This document shows, piece after piece, positions 5,363-11,261 of a stretch of 11,261 bases of DNA. A program made the translations under genes and the position numbers. Source of the stretch: an uncultured Campylobacter sp. Its GTDB lineage: Bacteria > Campylobacterota > Campylobacteria > Campylobacterales > Campylobacteraceae. Where the stretch lies: positions 1 through 11,261 of the forward strand of contig NZ_CALKTS010000161.1 of NCBI RefSeq assembly GCF_937997595.1, read 5' to 3'. Under the pieces are notes generated by a model. That model saw nothing but the letters and a program-made list of their open reading frames with translations, was not told the origin of the DNA and did no database searches. The first letter of the stretch is position 1. The number at the start of each line of letters is the position of its first letter.

Positions 5363-7521
5363 TCCGGATCCGCGCTGAAAGGATTTTTCAGAAAGATCGG
5401 GATGAAATTTATCAGATATAGCGCGACCGCGGCGATGAAAAGCGCCGAGGGGATCATCACGTATAAAACAAAGCTCTCGCCCGCAAAAACGGCTCTTAAA
5501 CCTCCCGCGAGTAGAGCCAAAACGAGCGCCGCGCGGCTTAGGCGCGGGAAGTTTAGCGGCGAAATTCCGCTGTGGCGCTGTCCGGCGATCATCCCTACGA
5601 AAAGTATCGCTCCATACATATAGCAGATCGCGATGACGTGCAGCGGCGCGGCAGCGTACCCCCCGCGGATCAGCTCCCAGCCCAGCCACGCATAGCCCGC
5701 CGCGCACGCAGCCTGCAACGCGTAGTAAAACGCCATATAGTGGCGGCTTAGAATTTCGGCGTAGTGCAGTTCGCGAAGCTTCGCCAAAAACAAAAACCCG
5801 ATACCAAGCGCGATAAATCCGCATGCCGCCTCGCTTAAAAAGGGCGTTGCGAGCGCCAAAGCGAAGGCGAGGAAAGCGGCTAAATTTTTGTAGATAAAAT
5901 TTGGAATAAAAACGGCGTCCTTCAGCCCGCCCTCTCTTAGCGCTTCGTTGCCGATGACGACGCTTATGCGGTAGCTTACGACGGCGATTGCCGCGACGTT
6001 GATATGCACGAAGCTAAGCAAAAACTTCTCATCTCCGCTCGCGCCATAGGCCGCAGAGCAGGCGCAAAACGCCGCAAGGACCGCCAGGATGCTAAAATTA
6101 TTCGAGTTTTTATCTAGCCACAAAAGCCATGCCGCAAAGATGAAAAATACCGCCCAAAACAGCGCCGTAATCGCAGCCGCAAGCCGTAAATTTAAAAAGC
6201 TCGCGATAAAAGCCGCGATCAGGCAGGCGGCAAAGGCGAGCGAGACGGGCTTTAGCGAGCCCTCGAAGTTCGTCCAATCGGGCAGCGCGGTAAGCAAAAA
6301 CGCCGCGTAGATGCACGAAGGCGCCAAAAACAGAAAGTAAAACTTATGAGCGCTCACATAATCGATCGCCAGTGCATCGGGTGCTAAAAAGCTAAGCGCG
6401 CCCAGCGCCGCAAAAAAGCAGGCGCAAAGAACGAAAGCGCGCATCGGATGGGAGAAAAAATTCCTCGCGCGCTCATCTTTAAATTTAGGCGCGTAAAAGC
6501 CCAGCTCTTCGCGCTTTCCTGCAGAGTTCGGCTCCGCTTGATTATCCTGCGTGGAATTAGCCTTAAAATTCCGATCGGAATTTTTAGAGCTCTGCGAAAA
6601 GTTCTGAACAGAATTTGGTTCGGCATGGCTTTGCGCGAAACTGGATTTAAAATTTTGACTTTGATCGGAATTCTTGGCGCTTTGTAAGAAGCTTAGCGGT
6701 AAATTTTGCTCGGAATTTTTAATGCTCTGCGAGAAGCCCAGCTCGGAATTTGACTCAGCGCTTCTGCCGCTTTGTGAGAAGCCATGAGTGGAATTTTGAT
6801 TTTTGAAACTTTGCACGGGCTCCGCTTCCAAGCTGCGAGCGGAATTTTTGAAATTTCGCGTAGAAATTCCGCCTGAATTTTTAAAATAATCTGCGCCAAA
6901 TTCACAACGCAGACGGGCGTCTGGGTTCGCACCAAATCTGCAATGCGGGCAGGCGGTACGAGCAGGGCGATCGGATACGCGCTGCAAAGGATCGCTCGCG
7001 TTAAGGCTGAGCCGTGAGCTGGGACTCTCGCTAGAGCCGCGGTATGTATCGCCGCATAATAGCGCCGAATTTCGCGCAGCAAAACCGCAGTATGCTACGC
7101 CGTTCAAGAGCACGCTCACGCTATAATCGCAGTTCGCACGGCTACGCAGTTCGTATTTCGGTACGGCAAAACCACGGCGCCCGATGTCCTGCGAAAGGCT
7201 ATATCCGCTTACGCTAAGATCGCAGCGCCCGATGTCCCGAAAGATCCTGTCTATGCAAGCAACGAAATCATAACATTTAGCATCTCGCAAGAGCCTGTGT
7301 CCGCCCGCGCCGACATCGCGGCATCTAATACTTCGTAAGAGCCCGTGTCTGCGTATGCCTAGATCGTCGCATCTAGCGCCCGGCAAATGTCCGTGTTCGT
7401 ACGCGCTCAGAGCACACTGTGCGCCAAAGCCCCGCTTGCTCGCGCCTAGGCCGCAACGTAAGTTTAAATTTCGTGCGGAGCCTCCCTGCTTGCGCGCATT
7501 AAAGATAAAATTTCTACTCAT
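5359..7521 (-). CDS. nnrS: NnrS-family membrane protein with a long repetitive N-terminal extension
   Basis: NnrS proteins are multi-helix haem- and copper-containing inner-membrane proteins, usually under NO-responsive control and linked to resistance to nitrosative stress. The core here is about residues 355-720, with roughly 12 hydrophobic helices. Family-like stretches are AHKFYF (His392) leading to AFLLTALPDWTNF near residue 415, and LHVIAICYMYGAILFVGMIAGQRHSG near the C-terminus. Residues 1-355 are extra: a Cys/Arg-rich 16-residue repeat (about 51-162), a CPHC motif (191-194), then a Ser/Asn/Gln-rich tract with 15-residue repeats (about 213-335). The ATG at 7521 overlaps the ATPase stop by 8 bases and has GGGGGAG 9 bases upstream, supporting this start. 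Met360 could be an internal start near the usual family N-terminus, but it lacks a well-placed ribosome-binding site. The core call is firm; translation of the extension is inferred. Confidence 0.85.
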   Translation of the reverse strand: MSRNFIFNARKQGGSARNLNLRCGLGASKRGFGAQCALSAYEHGHLPGARCDDLGIRRHGLLRSIRCRDVGAGGHRLLRDAKCYDFVACIDRIFRDIGRCDLSVSGYSLSQDIGRRGFAVPKYELRSRANCDYSVSVLLNGVAYCGFAARNSALLCGDTYRGSSESPSSRLSLNASDPLQRVSDRPARTACPHCRFGANPDARLRCEFGADYFKNSGGISTRNFKNSARSLEAEPVQSFKNQNSTHGFSQSGRSAESNSELGFSQSIKNSEQNLPLSFLQSAKNSDQSQNFKSSFAQSHAEPNSVQNFSQSSKNSDRNFKANSTQDNQAEPNSAGKREELGFYAPKFKDERARNFFSHPMRAFVLCACFFAALGALSFLAPDALAIDYVSAHKFYFLFLAPSCIYAAFLLTALPDWTNFEGSLKPVSLAFAACLIAAFIASFLNLRLAAAITALFWAVFFIFAAWLLWLDKNSNNFSILAVLAAFCACSAAYGASGDEKFLLSFVHINVAAIAVVSYRISVVIGNEALREGGLKDAVFIPNFIYKNLAAFLAFALALATPFLSEAACGFIALGIGFLFLAKLRELHYAEILSRHYMAFYYALQAACAAGYAWLGWELIRGGYAAAPLHVIAICYMYGAILFVGMIAGQRHSGISPLNFPRLSRAALVLALLAGGLRAVFAGESFVLYVMIPSALFIAAVALYLINFIPIFLKNPFSADPD
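6589..6782 (-). repeat. Degenerate 45-bp tandem repeat (Ser/Asn-rich tract of NnrS)
   Basis: The plus-strand words GCTTTGTAAGAAGC (6679), GCTCTGCGAGAAGC (6724) and GCTTTGTGAGAAGC (6769) are spaced exactly 45 bp apart. A further related copy (GCTCTGCGAAAAG) sits at 6589, 90 bp from the first, and a diverged one at 6628. In the protein this gives recurring F-S-Q-S-x-K-N-S-[ED]-Q motifs starting at Phe248, Phe263, Phe278, Phe295 and Phe308. The period of 45 is a multiple of three, so copy-number change would keep the frame. Confidence 0.75.
7036..7371 (-). repeat. Degenerate 48-bp tandem repeat (16-residue units of NnrS)
   Basis: Seven consecutive 48-bp units, diverging toward the low-coordinate end, encode 16-residue units starting at residues 51, 67, 83, 99, 115, 131 and 147. 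Clear examples are CDDLGIRRHGLLRSIR, CRDVGAGGHRLLRDAK and CYDFVACIDRIFRDIG. The shared pattern is C-x-D-[LVF]-x-[AVI], then [LI]-[LF]-R-[DS]-[IA]. At DNA level, GCGCCCGATGTCC recurs at 7177 and 7225, and CG[CT]AAGAGCC[TC]GTGTC at 7286 and 7334, both exactly 48 apart. Two shorter Cys-led units may precede it (residues 23-35 and 36-50). Confidence 0.8.
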
Positions 7522-8203
7522 AATAGCTCACTCCCCCGAACTGCTCGCTTACCACACGCTCTTCGTACCGCTCGTCGCGCGCGCTTAGCGGCTCATCTAG
7601 GCTCACGACGCGTCTAAGCCCCATCCCTTTGGGCTCGAGCTCGATGATCTCGTGGCTTAGGCGTGCGGCTTCGAAGCGGTCGTGGGTCACCAAAAGGCAG
7701 GCAAGCCCCTCGCGCTCGATCTTTGAGACTAAAATTTCGATCAGCACGCCGCGTAGATCGCGATCCAGACCTACAAACGGCTCATCAAGCAGCGCTAGAT
7801 CGCAGCCGCTAAGGATCGTGCGCAAAAACGCCGTGCGCTTTTGCATGCCGCCGCTTAGCTCGCGCGGGAATTTATTCAGATCGCTCGGGCTTAGCCCGAT
7901 CTTCGCGGCGAGGGCGTAAATTTCGCTCACGCGGGAGGGGCTAAAAATTTCGATATTTTTAAGCGCCGTGAGGTTCGGTAGCAGGCGATTTTCTTGAAAC
8001 AAAAAACTGATTTTTTTAAAGCCGTTTTCGATCTGCCCGCTTTTTTTATCCTCCAGCCCGCAGACCAGCCGTAAAAGCGAGGTCTTGCCGCAGCCGCTGG
8101 GGCCAAAAAGCGTCTTTACTTCGCCTGCGCGCAGCTGCAAAGAAAAATCTGAAATTATAACGTCGCGCAGAATTTCGTAGCGCAGATTTGAAATTTTTAG
8201 CAT
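7514..8203 (-). CDS. ABC transporter ATP-binding protein (nitrate/sulfonate/taurine-type)
   Basis: This is the cytoplasmic ATPase that should drive the adjoining permease. All nucleotide-binding motifs are present: Walker A GPSGCGKTS (34-42), Q-loop Gln70, signature LSGGMQKR (116-123), Walker B LALLDEP with catalytic Glu141, and the switch His174 in VTHD. At 229 residues it is slightly short for the family (about 240-260). Two tandem ATGs lie at 8206 and 8203. GGAG is 3 bases from the first and 6 from the second, so I chose 8203, whose A is also the last base of the permease TGA stop. A longer in-frame start at 8287 would lie deep inside the permease gene and is unlikely. The C-terminal end overlaps the nnrS start by 8 bases. 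Sequence alone does not reveal the substrate. Confidence 0.93.
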   Translation of the reverse strand: MLKISNLRYEILRDVIISDFSLQLRAGEVKTLFGPSGCGKTSLLRLVCGLEDKKSGQIENGFKKISFLFQENRLLPNLTALKNIEIFSPSRVSEIYALAAKIGLSPSDLNKFPRELSGGMQKRTAFLRTILSGCDLALLDEPFVGLDRDLRGVLIEILVSKIEREGLACLLVTHDRFEAARLSHEIIELEPKGMGLRRVVSLDEPLSARDERYEERVVSEQFGGVSYYE

Positions 8204-9000
8204 CATCTGCTCCACGGCATCAGTAAAATTTGAAGCGGCTTGGTCACGAGATAATCGAAAAGCGCCGTAAAGGCTATGACTAGGCATACATACGCCATGA
8301 CCTCGACCGTATCGATATTGACGCGCGCTTCGGCTATCTTTGCGCCGATGCCGTCGTTCGCGCCCAAAAGCTCCGCCATCACAAGCACCTTCGCGCCGTT
8401 GCTGACTGCGACGTAGATCGCAGGGAGCAGCCGCTCGATTAGATGCGGCGCGTAGAGGTAGCGCAGTTTTTTTAAAATTGAGCTTTTGTAGCTGTCAAAA
8501 AGCTCGGTGTATTCGGCGCTCACGCTAGCCATCGCCTGCGCCGCGGACGCAAAAGTCATCGGCGCGACGACGATAACGACGGTAAAAAGCACGCTTGTAT
8601 CGCCGAAATGAAACCAAAATATCGCAAGCACGATCCAAACGATGGGCGGCGTCGAAAGAAGCACGGTAATTAGCGGGTTTAAAAAGGCTCGCAGGCTTTT
8701 GAAATACCCGGCCGCAAGCCCGCTGCAAATCCCTGCAAAAAGCGCGAGAAAGGTGCCCGCAAGCGCGCGCTTAAGCGACAAGGCTAGATCGTTTGCGGCG
8801 AAATTTTTTAAAATTTCGCACGCCTTAGAAAAAACAGCCGCGGGTTCGGGCAGGATTAGCGGCCCGTAGGCCTCGCTCGCCACCTGCCAGGCGGCTATGA
8901 AAAAGCACACCGCCCCTAGGCTCGCAAAGCCGCCCCACAGATAGTCTATGACGTAAAACGCCGGGTTTTGAGCTTTGCGAATTTTATCGATTTTTAGCAT
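8203..9000 (-). CDS. ABC transporter permease (SsuC/TauC/NrtB-like)
   Basis: This inner-membrane subunit of 265 residues has about six hydrophobic helices: near 26-44, 82-100, 108-130, 135-155, 195-212 and 233-255. The N-terminal segment GPLILPEPAAVF matches the LPxPxxVxxA stretch typical of nitrate/sulfonate/taurine permeases. The ATPase-contacting EAA-like loop lies around residues 160-220. It runs from AEYTELFDSY through the APHLIERLLPAIYVAVSNGA region and ends in VMAELLGANDGIGAKIAEA. The start codon lies within the last 7 bases of the binding-protein gene (ATGCTAA overlap), so translation is probably coupled; AAGGA is 12 bases away, rather far. The stop overlaps the ATPase start. As with the ATPase, the family is clear but the transported solute is not. 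Confidence 0.93.
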   Translation of the reverse strand: MLKIDKIRKAQNPAFYVIDYLWGGFASLGAVCFFIAAWQVASEAYGPLILPEPAAVFSKACEILKNFAANDLALSLKRALAGTFLALFAGICSGLAAGYFKSLRAFLNPLITVLLSTPPIVWIVLAIFWFHFGDTSVLFTVVIVVAPMTFASAAQAMASVSAEYTELFDSYKSSILKKLRYLYAPHLIERLLPAIYVAVSNGAKVLVMAELLGANDGIGAKIAEARVNIDTVEVMAYVCLVIAFTALFDYLVTKPLQILLMPWSR

Positions 9001-9953
9001 AGAAAAAACTCGTCCTTAGGCATTGCGCCGCCGATGAGCTTAGGGTTAAATTCCATTAAAATTTCATAAAATTTCAAAAGCTCGTCCTTGATCTCGCTAG
9101 GTTTTTTGACGCACAAATTCGACGTATCGATGCTCATAAATATCGCAGGCGGCGGCGCAGGAAAGAAATTCGTCCCGATCGCCGCGGCGCTTTGTTTGTT
9201 CGCTTTGATCCACGCAAGCGCGTCTGCCAGATCGGCATTTAAAATTTCAAAATCCGCCTTTTTCGCGGCGTAAAAATCGGTATCAGCGATGATGCCAGCC
9301 TGCGGGATGATGGGCTTTACCGAAAACGCCTGCGCCCACATATTGCTTAAATTTGCTCCTCGTTGCACGGCGATGCCCGATACTTTGCCCTTTAAGATCA
9401 TAGCGCTTGCTAGCGGCTCTACAGTGATCGCGACGTCGTAGTCCTTGGCCAAAAACAGCTGCGCACTCTCTGCGGGGCTGGCGGTGTAGTCGATGTTTAG
9501 CCCACTAATGCCCTGCTTTTTCGCTATAGCTCGCACGATGATGTCTAGCATATCGTTTTTAAAAGGCATTACGATCTTTTTGCCCTTCAGCTGCGCAAAT
9601 TCCGTTATCTTCTCGCCCTTGCTCATCACGAAATTTAGCCCCTCGGTGAGGATATTTACCATGCCGATCTTGCGCCCCTGATTTGCGAGGTTCACCCCTA
9701 CATTGCTAGGGCTCATCATGACCTTGTACTCGCCGTTTGCCACGCCTGCGCGCAGCTGATCGGGATCGCGCCAAAGCTCAAGCTTGGCGTCGTATTTTTT
9801 GCCGATCTGTCCCTGCATGCATGCAACGCCGATGATGAGGCTAGGCATCGCGGGCGCGCCGTAAATAGTAAAAGTCTCCTTTGCAAAAAGAGGGCTAGCA
9901 AGCCCGCTAGCCGCCAACGCGGACGTTAGTTTTAAGAAATTTCTTCTTTGCAT
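8994..9953 (-). CDS. ABC transporter substrate-binding protein with a twin-arginine signal
   Basis: This is the periplasmic solute-binding subunit, first gene of the operon, with 319 residues. The N-terminus QRRNFLKLTSALAASGLA has the twin-arginine pattern RRxFLK followed by a mildly hydrophobic stretch. Cleavage is likely after Ala24 (PLFA-KE), so the protein should leave the cell folded, by the Tat route. The mature part resembles the NMT1/THI5-SsuA type of the NitT/TauT transporters: PSLIIGVACMQGQIGKKYDAKLELW near the start, AQLKGKKIVMPFKNDMLD in the middle, DYDVAITVEPLASAMI later. The ligand could be an anion, a sulfonate, a thiamine precursor or something else. AGGAG lies just before the ATG. 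A perfect TATAAT and an FNR-type box upstream suggest activation under low oxygen or NO. Downstream genes overlap it in series. Confidence 0.9.
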   Translation of the reverse strand: MQRRNFLKLTSALAASGLASPLFAKETFTIYGAPAMPSLIIGVACMQGQIGKKYDAKLELWRDPDQLRAGVANGEYKVMMSPSNVGVNLANQGRKIGMVNILTEGLNFVMSKGEKITEFAQLKGKKIVMPFKNDMLDIIVRAIAKKQGISGLNIDYTASPAESAQLFLAKDYDVAITVEPLASAMILKGKVSGIAVQRGANLSNMWAQAFSVKPIIPQAGIIADTDFYAAKKADFEILNADLADALAWIKANKQSAAAIGTNFFPAPPPAIFMSIDTSNLCVKKPSEIKDELLKFYEILMEFNPKLIGGAMPKDEFFLC

Positions 9954-9970
9954 ATTCTCCTCTTTTCATT

Positions 9971-9986
9971 CCTGCCAAACGGCAAG
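9971..9986 (-). promoter_or_regulatory. Small hairpin in the leader of the ABC-nnrS operon
   Basis: On the minus strand CTTGCC-GTTT-GGCAGG can form a 6-bp stem (one G-U pair) with a 4-base loop, between the predicted RNA start near 10000 and the ribosome-binding site. It has no T run and is too small for a riboswitch. It may stabilise the leader or be chance. Confidence 0.3.
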
Positions 9987-9987
9987 A

Positions 9988-10018
9988 TTTTGATAATCGA
10001 TGTGCAATTATATCAAAA
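9988..10018. repeat. Inverted repeat around the operon -10 region
   Basis: TTTTGATA (9988-9995) and TATCAAAA (10011-10018) are perfect 8-base inverted arms separated by 15 bases. They flank the predicted RNA start and one arm overlaps the -10 box. Each arm contains a TTGAT/ATCAA half-site, but the spacing is far too wide for one FNR-type dimer. It could be a separate repressor site or AT-rich chance. Confidence 0.4.
10007..10012 (-). promoter_or_regulatory. -10 box of the ABC-nnrS operon promoter
   Basis: The minus strand reads a perfect TATAAT, predicting an RNA start near 10000 and a leader of about 47 bases before the binding-protein ATG. No -35 box is visible. An FNR-type box lies 22 bases upstream, the spacing of a class II activated promoter. 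Confidence 0.65.
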
Positions 10019-10034
10019 ACAGGAGCGATTCGGT

Positions 10035-10048
10035 TTGATTAAGCTCAA
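10035..10048. promoter_or_regulatory. FNR/NnrR/Dnr-type box of the ABC-nnrS operon
   Basis: TTGATTAAGCTCAA matches TTGAT-N4-ATCAA at 9 of 10 defined positions. It is centred at -41.5 relative to the RNA start predicted from the TATAAT box. The box-to--10 gap is 22 bases, identical to that at the cupin promoter. The shared spacing makes chance less likely than either box alone. Confidence 0.62.
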
Positions 10049-10108
10049 TAGTCCGGCTTTAAATTTTAACGCGCTAAAATTTAAAACGCCCGCAGCGATA
10101 AAATTTTA

Positions 10109-10117
10109 TGCTAAAAT
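10109..10117 (+). promoter_or_regulatory. Extended -10 box of the ilvD promoter
   Basis: TGCTAAAAT fits the extended -10 form TG-N-TATAAT with one mismatch in the hexamer (10112-10117). RNA would start near 10124, about 22 bases before the ilvD ATG. It diverges from the ABC-nnrS promoter, and the FNR-type box lies about 60 bases behind it. Confidence 0.5.
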
Positions 10118-10145
10118 GGAGAAAATTTCAATCCAAGGACAAAAA

Positions 10146-11261
10146 ATGAGAAGCGACATCATCAAAAAAGGCTATACGCGCGCGCCGCACAGAAGCTTGC
10201 TAAGAGCGACCGGACTAAAGGACGAGGACTTTGAAAAACCCTTTATAGGCGTGGCAAATAGCTTCATAGAGATCATTCCGGGGCATTTTTTTCTCAACAA
10301 ATACTCCGAAATTTTAAAAGACGAGATCCGCAAAAACGGTTGCGTGCCATTTGAGTTTAACTGCATCGGCGTGGACGACGGCATCGCTATGGGGCATGCC
10401 GGGATGCTTTATAGCCTGCCTAGCCGCGAGCTGATCGCAAATTCGATCGAAACGGTGATGAACGCGCATGCCCTGGACGCTCTCGTTTGCATGCCAAACT
10501 GCGATAAAATCGTGCCGGGCATGGTTATGGGCGCGCTTCGCGTGAACGTGCCGACGGTTTTTGTTAGCGGCGGCCCGATGAAAAAGGGCTACACCAAAAA
10601 AGGCGAGCCGATCGACCTATCCACGGCGTTTGAGGCGGTGGGGAAATTTGAAACCAAAGAGATCAGCGCCGAGGAGCTAAAAGAGATCGAGTGCAAAGCC
10701 TGTCCAAGCGGCGGCAGCTGCTCGGGGATGTTTACAGCAAACTCGATGAATACGCTGTGCGAAGCGATGGGTATCGCGCTAAAAGGTAACGGCACCGTAC
10801 CCGCGCTTACGCCAGAGCGCGAGGAGCTCATCAGGCAGGCAGGGCGACGAATTTGCCAAATCGCGCTGGATGAAAAATACAAAATCCGCAACATCGTGAA
10901 CGAAAAATCTATCCAAAACGCCCTCGTAGTCGATATGGCGATGGGCGGCAGCAGCAACACCGTGCTGCACATCCTAGCTATCGCGCGCGAAGCGGGAGTA
11001 AATTTGCAAATCGCAAGTCTAAACGACATCAGCCGCAAGATCGCTCATATCGCTAAAATCAGCCCGAGCTTGCCAAATATCCACATGGAGGACATCGACC
11101 GCGCGGGCGGTTTAAGCGCCGTGATAAATGAAATTTCGCGCCGCGATAACGGGCTGCTAGGGCTAGACGCGCTAACGGTCACGGGCGAGAGCCTAGGCGA
11201 GCGCGTCGGAGCTAGCGTTATAAAAGACGAATCAGTCATCCGTAAGGTCGAAAACGCCTAC
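10146..11261 (+). CDS. ilvD: Dihydroxyacid dehydratase, C-terminus missing
   Basis: This cytoplasmic iron-sulfur enzyme removes water from 2,3-dihydroxy-3-methylbutanoate and its isoleucine-pathway homologue, giving the 2-keto acids for valine, leucine and isoleucine. The first 372 codons are present; the family is usually about 560 residues, so about two thirds is visible before the window edge. Strong family stretches are RSLLRATGLKDEDF, FNCIGVDDGIAMGHAGMLYS (metal-binding Asp pair), MPNCDKIVPGM with Cys119, and ACPSGGSCSGMFTANSMN with Cys192. Cys119 and Cys192 sit where iron-sulfur ligands are expected. DMAMGGSSNTVLH follows later. AAGGA lies 6 bases before the ATG and the opening MRSDIIKKG matches campylobacter IlvD. 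The frame is open to the edge with no sign of damage. Confidence 0.97.
   Translation, partial: MRSDIIKKGYTRAPHRSLLRATGLKDEDFEKPFIGVANSFIEIIPGHFFLNKYSEILKDEIRKNGCVPFEFNCIGVDDGIAMGHAGMLYSLPSRELIANSIETVMNAHALDALVCMPNCDKIVPGMVMGALRVNVPTVFVSGGPMKKGYTKKGEPIDLSTAFEAVGKFETKEISAEELKEIECKACPSGGSCSGMFTANSMNTLCEAMGIALKGNGTVPALTPEREELIRQAGRRICQIALDEKYKIRNIVNEKSIQNALVVDMAMGGSSNTVLHILAIAREAGVNLQIASLNDISRKIAHIAKISPSLPNIHMEDIDRAGGLSAVINEISRRDNGLLGLDALTVTGESLGERVGASVIKDESVIRKVENAY

Noticed and set aside
5219..5824. 201-residue minus-strand ORF overlapping nnrS and the cupin start
   Set aside because: It lies across the well-recognised NnrS membrane core in a different frame and is Arg/Cys-rich in the way typical of shadow frames.
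6903..6951. Complete zinc-ribbon domain at the CPHC motif
   Set aside because: Only three cysteines (191, 194, 206) are present; no fourth ligand at the usual spacing.
6693..7082. 129-residue minus-strand ORF in another frame of the nnrS extension
   Set aside because: It shares DNA with the repeat-bearing nnrS frame, has no ribosome-binding site I can see and no recognisable domain. The 16-residue repeat register and the coupling to the ATPase stop favour the nnrS frame.
7036..7371. CRISPR-like array
   Set aside because: Units are contiguous and degenerate, with no identical repeats alternating with unique spacers, and they keep an open coding frame with a 48-bp period.
8204..8287. Longer N-terminus for the ATPase starting at 8287
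   Set aside because: It would overlap 85 bases of the permease gene. The added residues are not ABC-like, and the ATGATG at 8206-8201 has a ribosome-binding site and overlaps the permease stop.

Overview
The window reads as chromosomal DNA of a relatively GC-rich Campylobacter or close relative (Campylobacterota). The CTP synthase, RecJ and dihydroxyacid dehydratase proteins look strongly campylobacter-like. pyrG followed by recJ is the order known in C. jejuni. Promoters show a clear -10 box but no good -35 box, and the DNA is full of AAATTT words. The base composition resembles oral species such as C. gracilis, C. rectus or C. showae. The genus is well supported; the species is a guess.

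Layout. (1) 1-941, minus: 5' part of a membrane-anchored DUF945/YdgA-like protein that runs off the left edge, divergent from pyrG. (2) 1080-4281, plus: pyrG and recJ, overlapping by 11 bases. (3) 4282-4962: an intergenic stretch with no convincing gene. It holds palindromes, many AAATTT words and a minus-strand intrinsic terminator at 4845-4880. (4) 4963-5292, minus: a small cupin protein with its own promoter. (5) 5359-9953, minus: a four-gene chain in the order substrate-binding protein with a twin-arginine signal, permease, ATPase, NnrS. Each gene overlaps the next by 7, 1 and 8 bases, so they are almost certainly one operon. (6) 10146-11261, plus: ilvD, running off the right edge.

Two things stand out. 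First, the cupin promoter and the ABC-nnrS operon promoter each carry an FNR/NnrR/Dnr-type box: TTGAT-N4-ATCAA (10/10) at 5349-5362, and TTGAT-N4-CTCAA (9/10) at 10035-10048. In both, exactly 22 bases separate the box from the -10 hexamer, which centres the box at -41.5, the class II activator position. This predicts a small oxygen- or nitric-oxide-responsive regulon made of the transporter, NnrS and the cupin. Second, the NnrS protein carries an extra N-terminal region of about 355 residues. That region is built from a 16-residue (48-bp) Cys/Arg-rich tandem repeat followed by a Ser/Asn/Gln-rich repeat of about 15 residues (45 bp). This is unlike the usual NnrS of about 400 residues.

The working model is inference. 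Under low oxygen or nitrosative stress, a Crp/FNR-family activator not encoded in this window turns on import of an unknown small solute, the NnrS membrane protein and the cupin. pyrG, recJ, ilvD and the DUF945 gene look like ordinary housekeeping neighbours.
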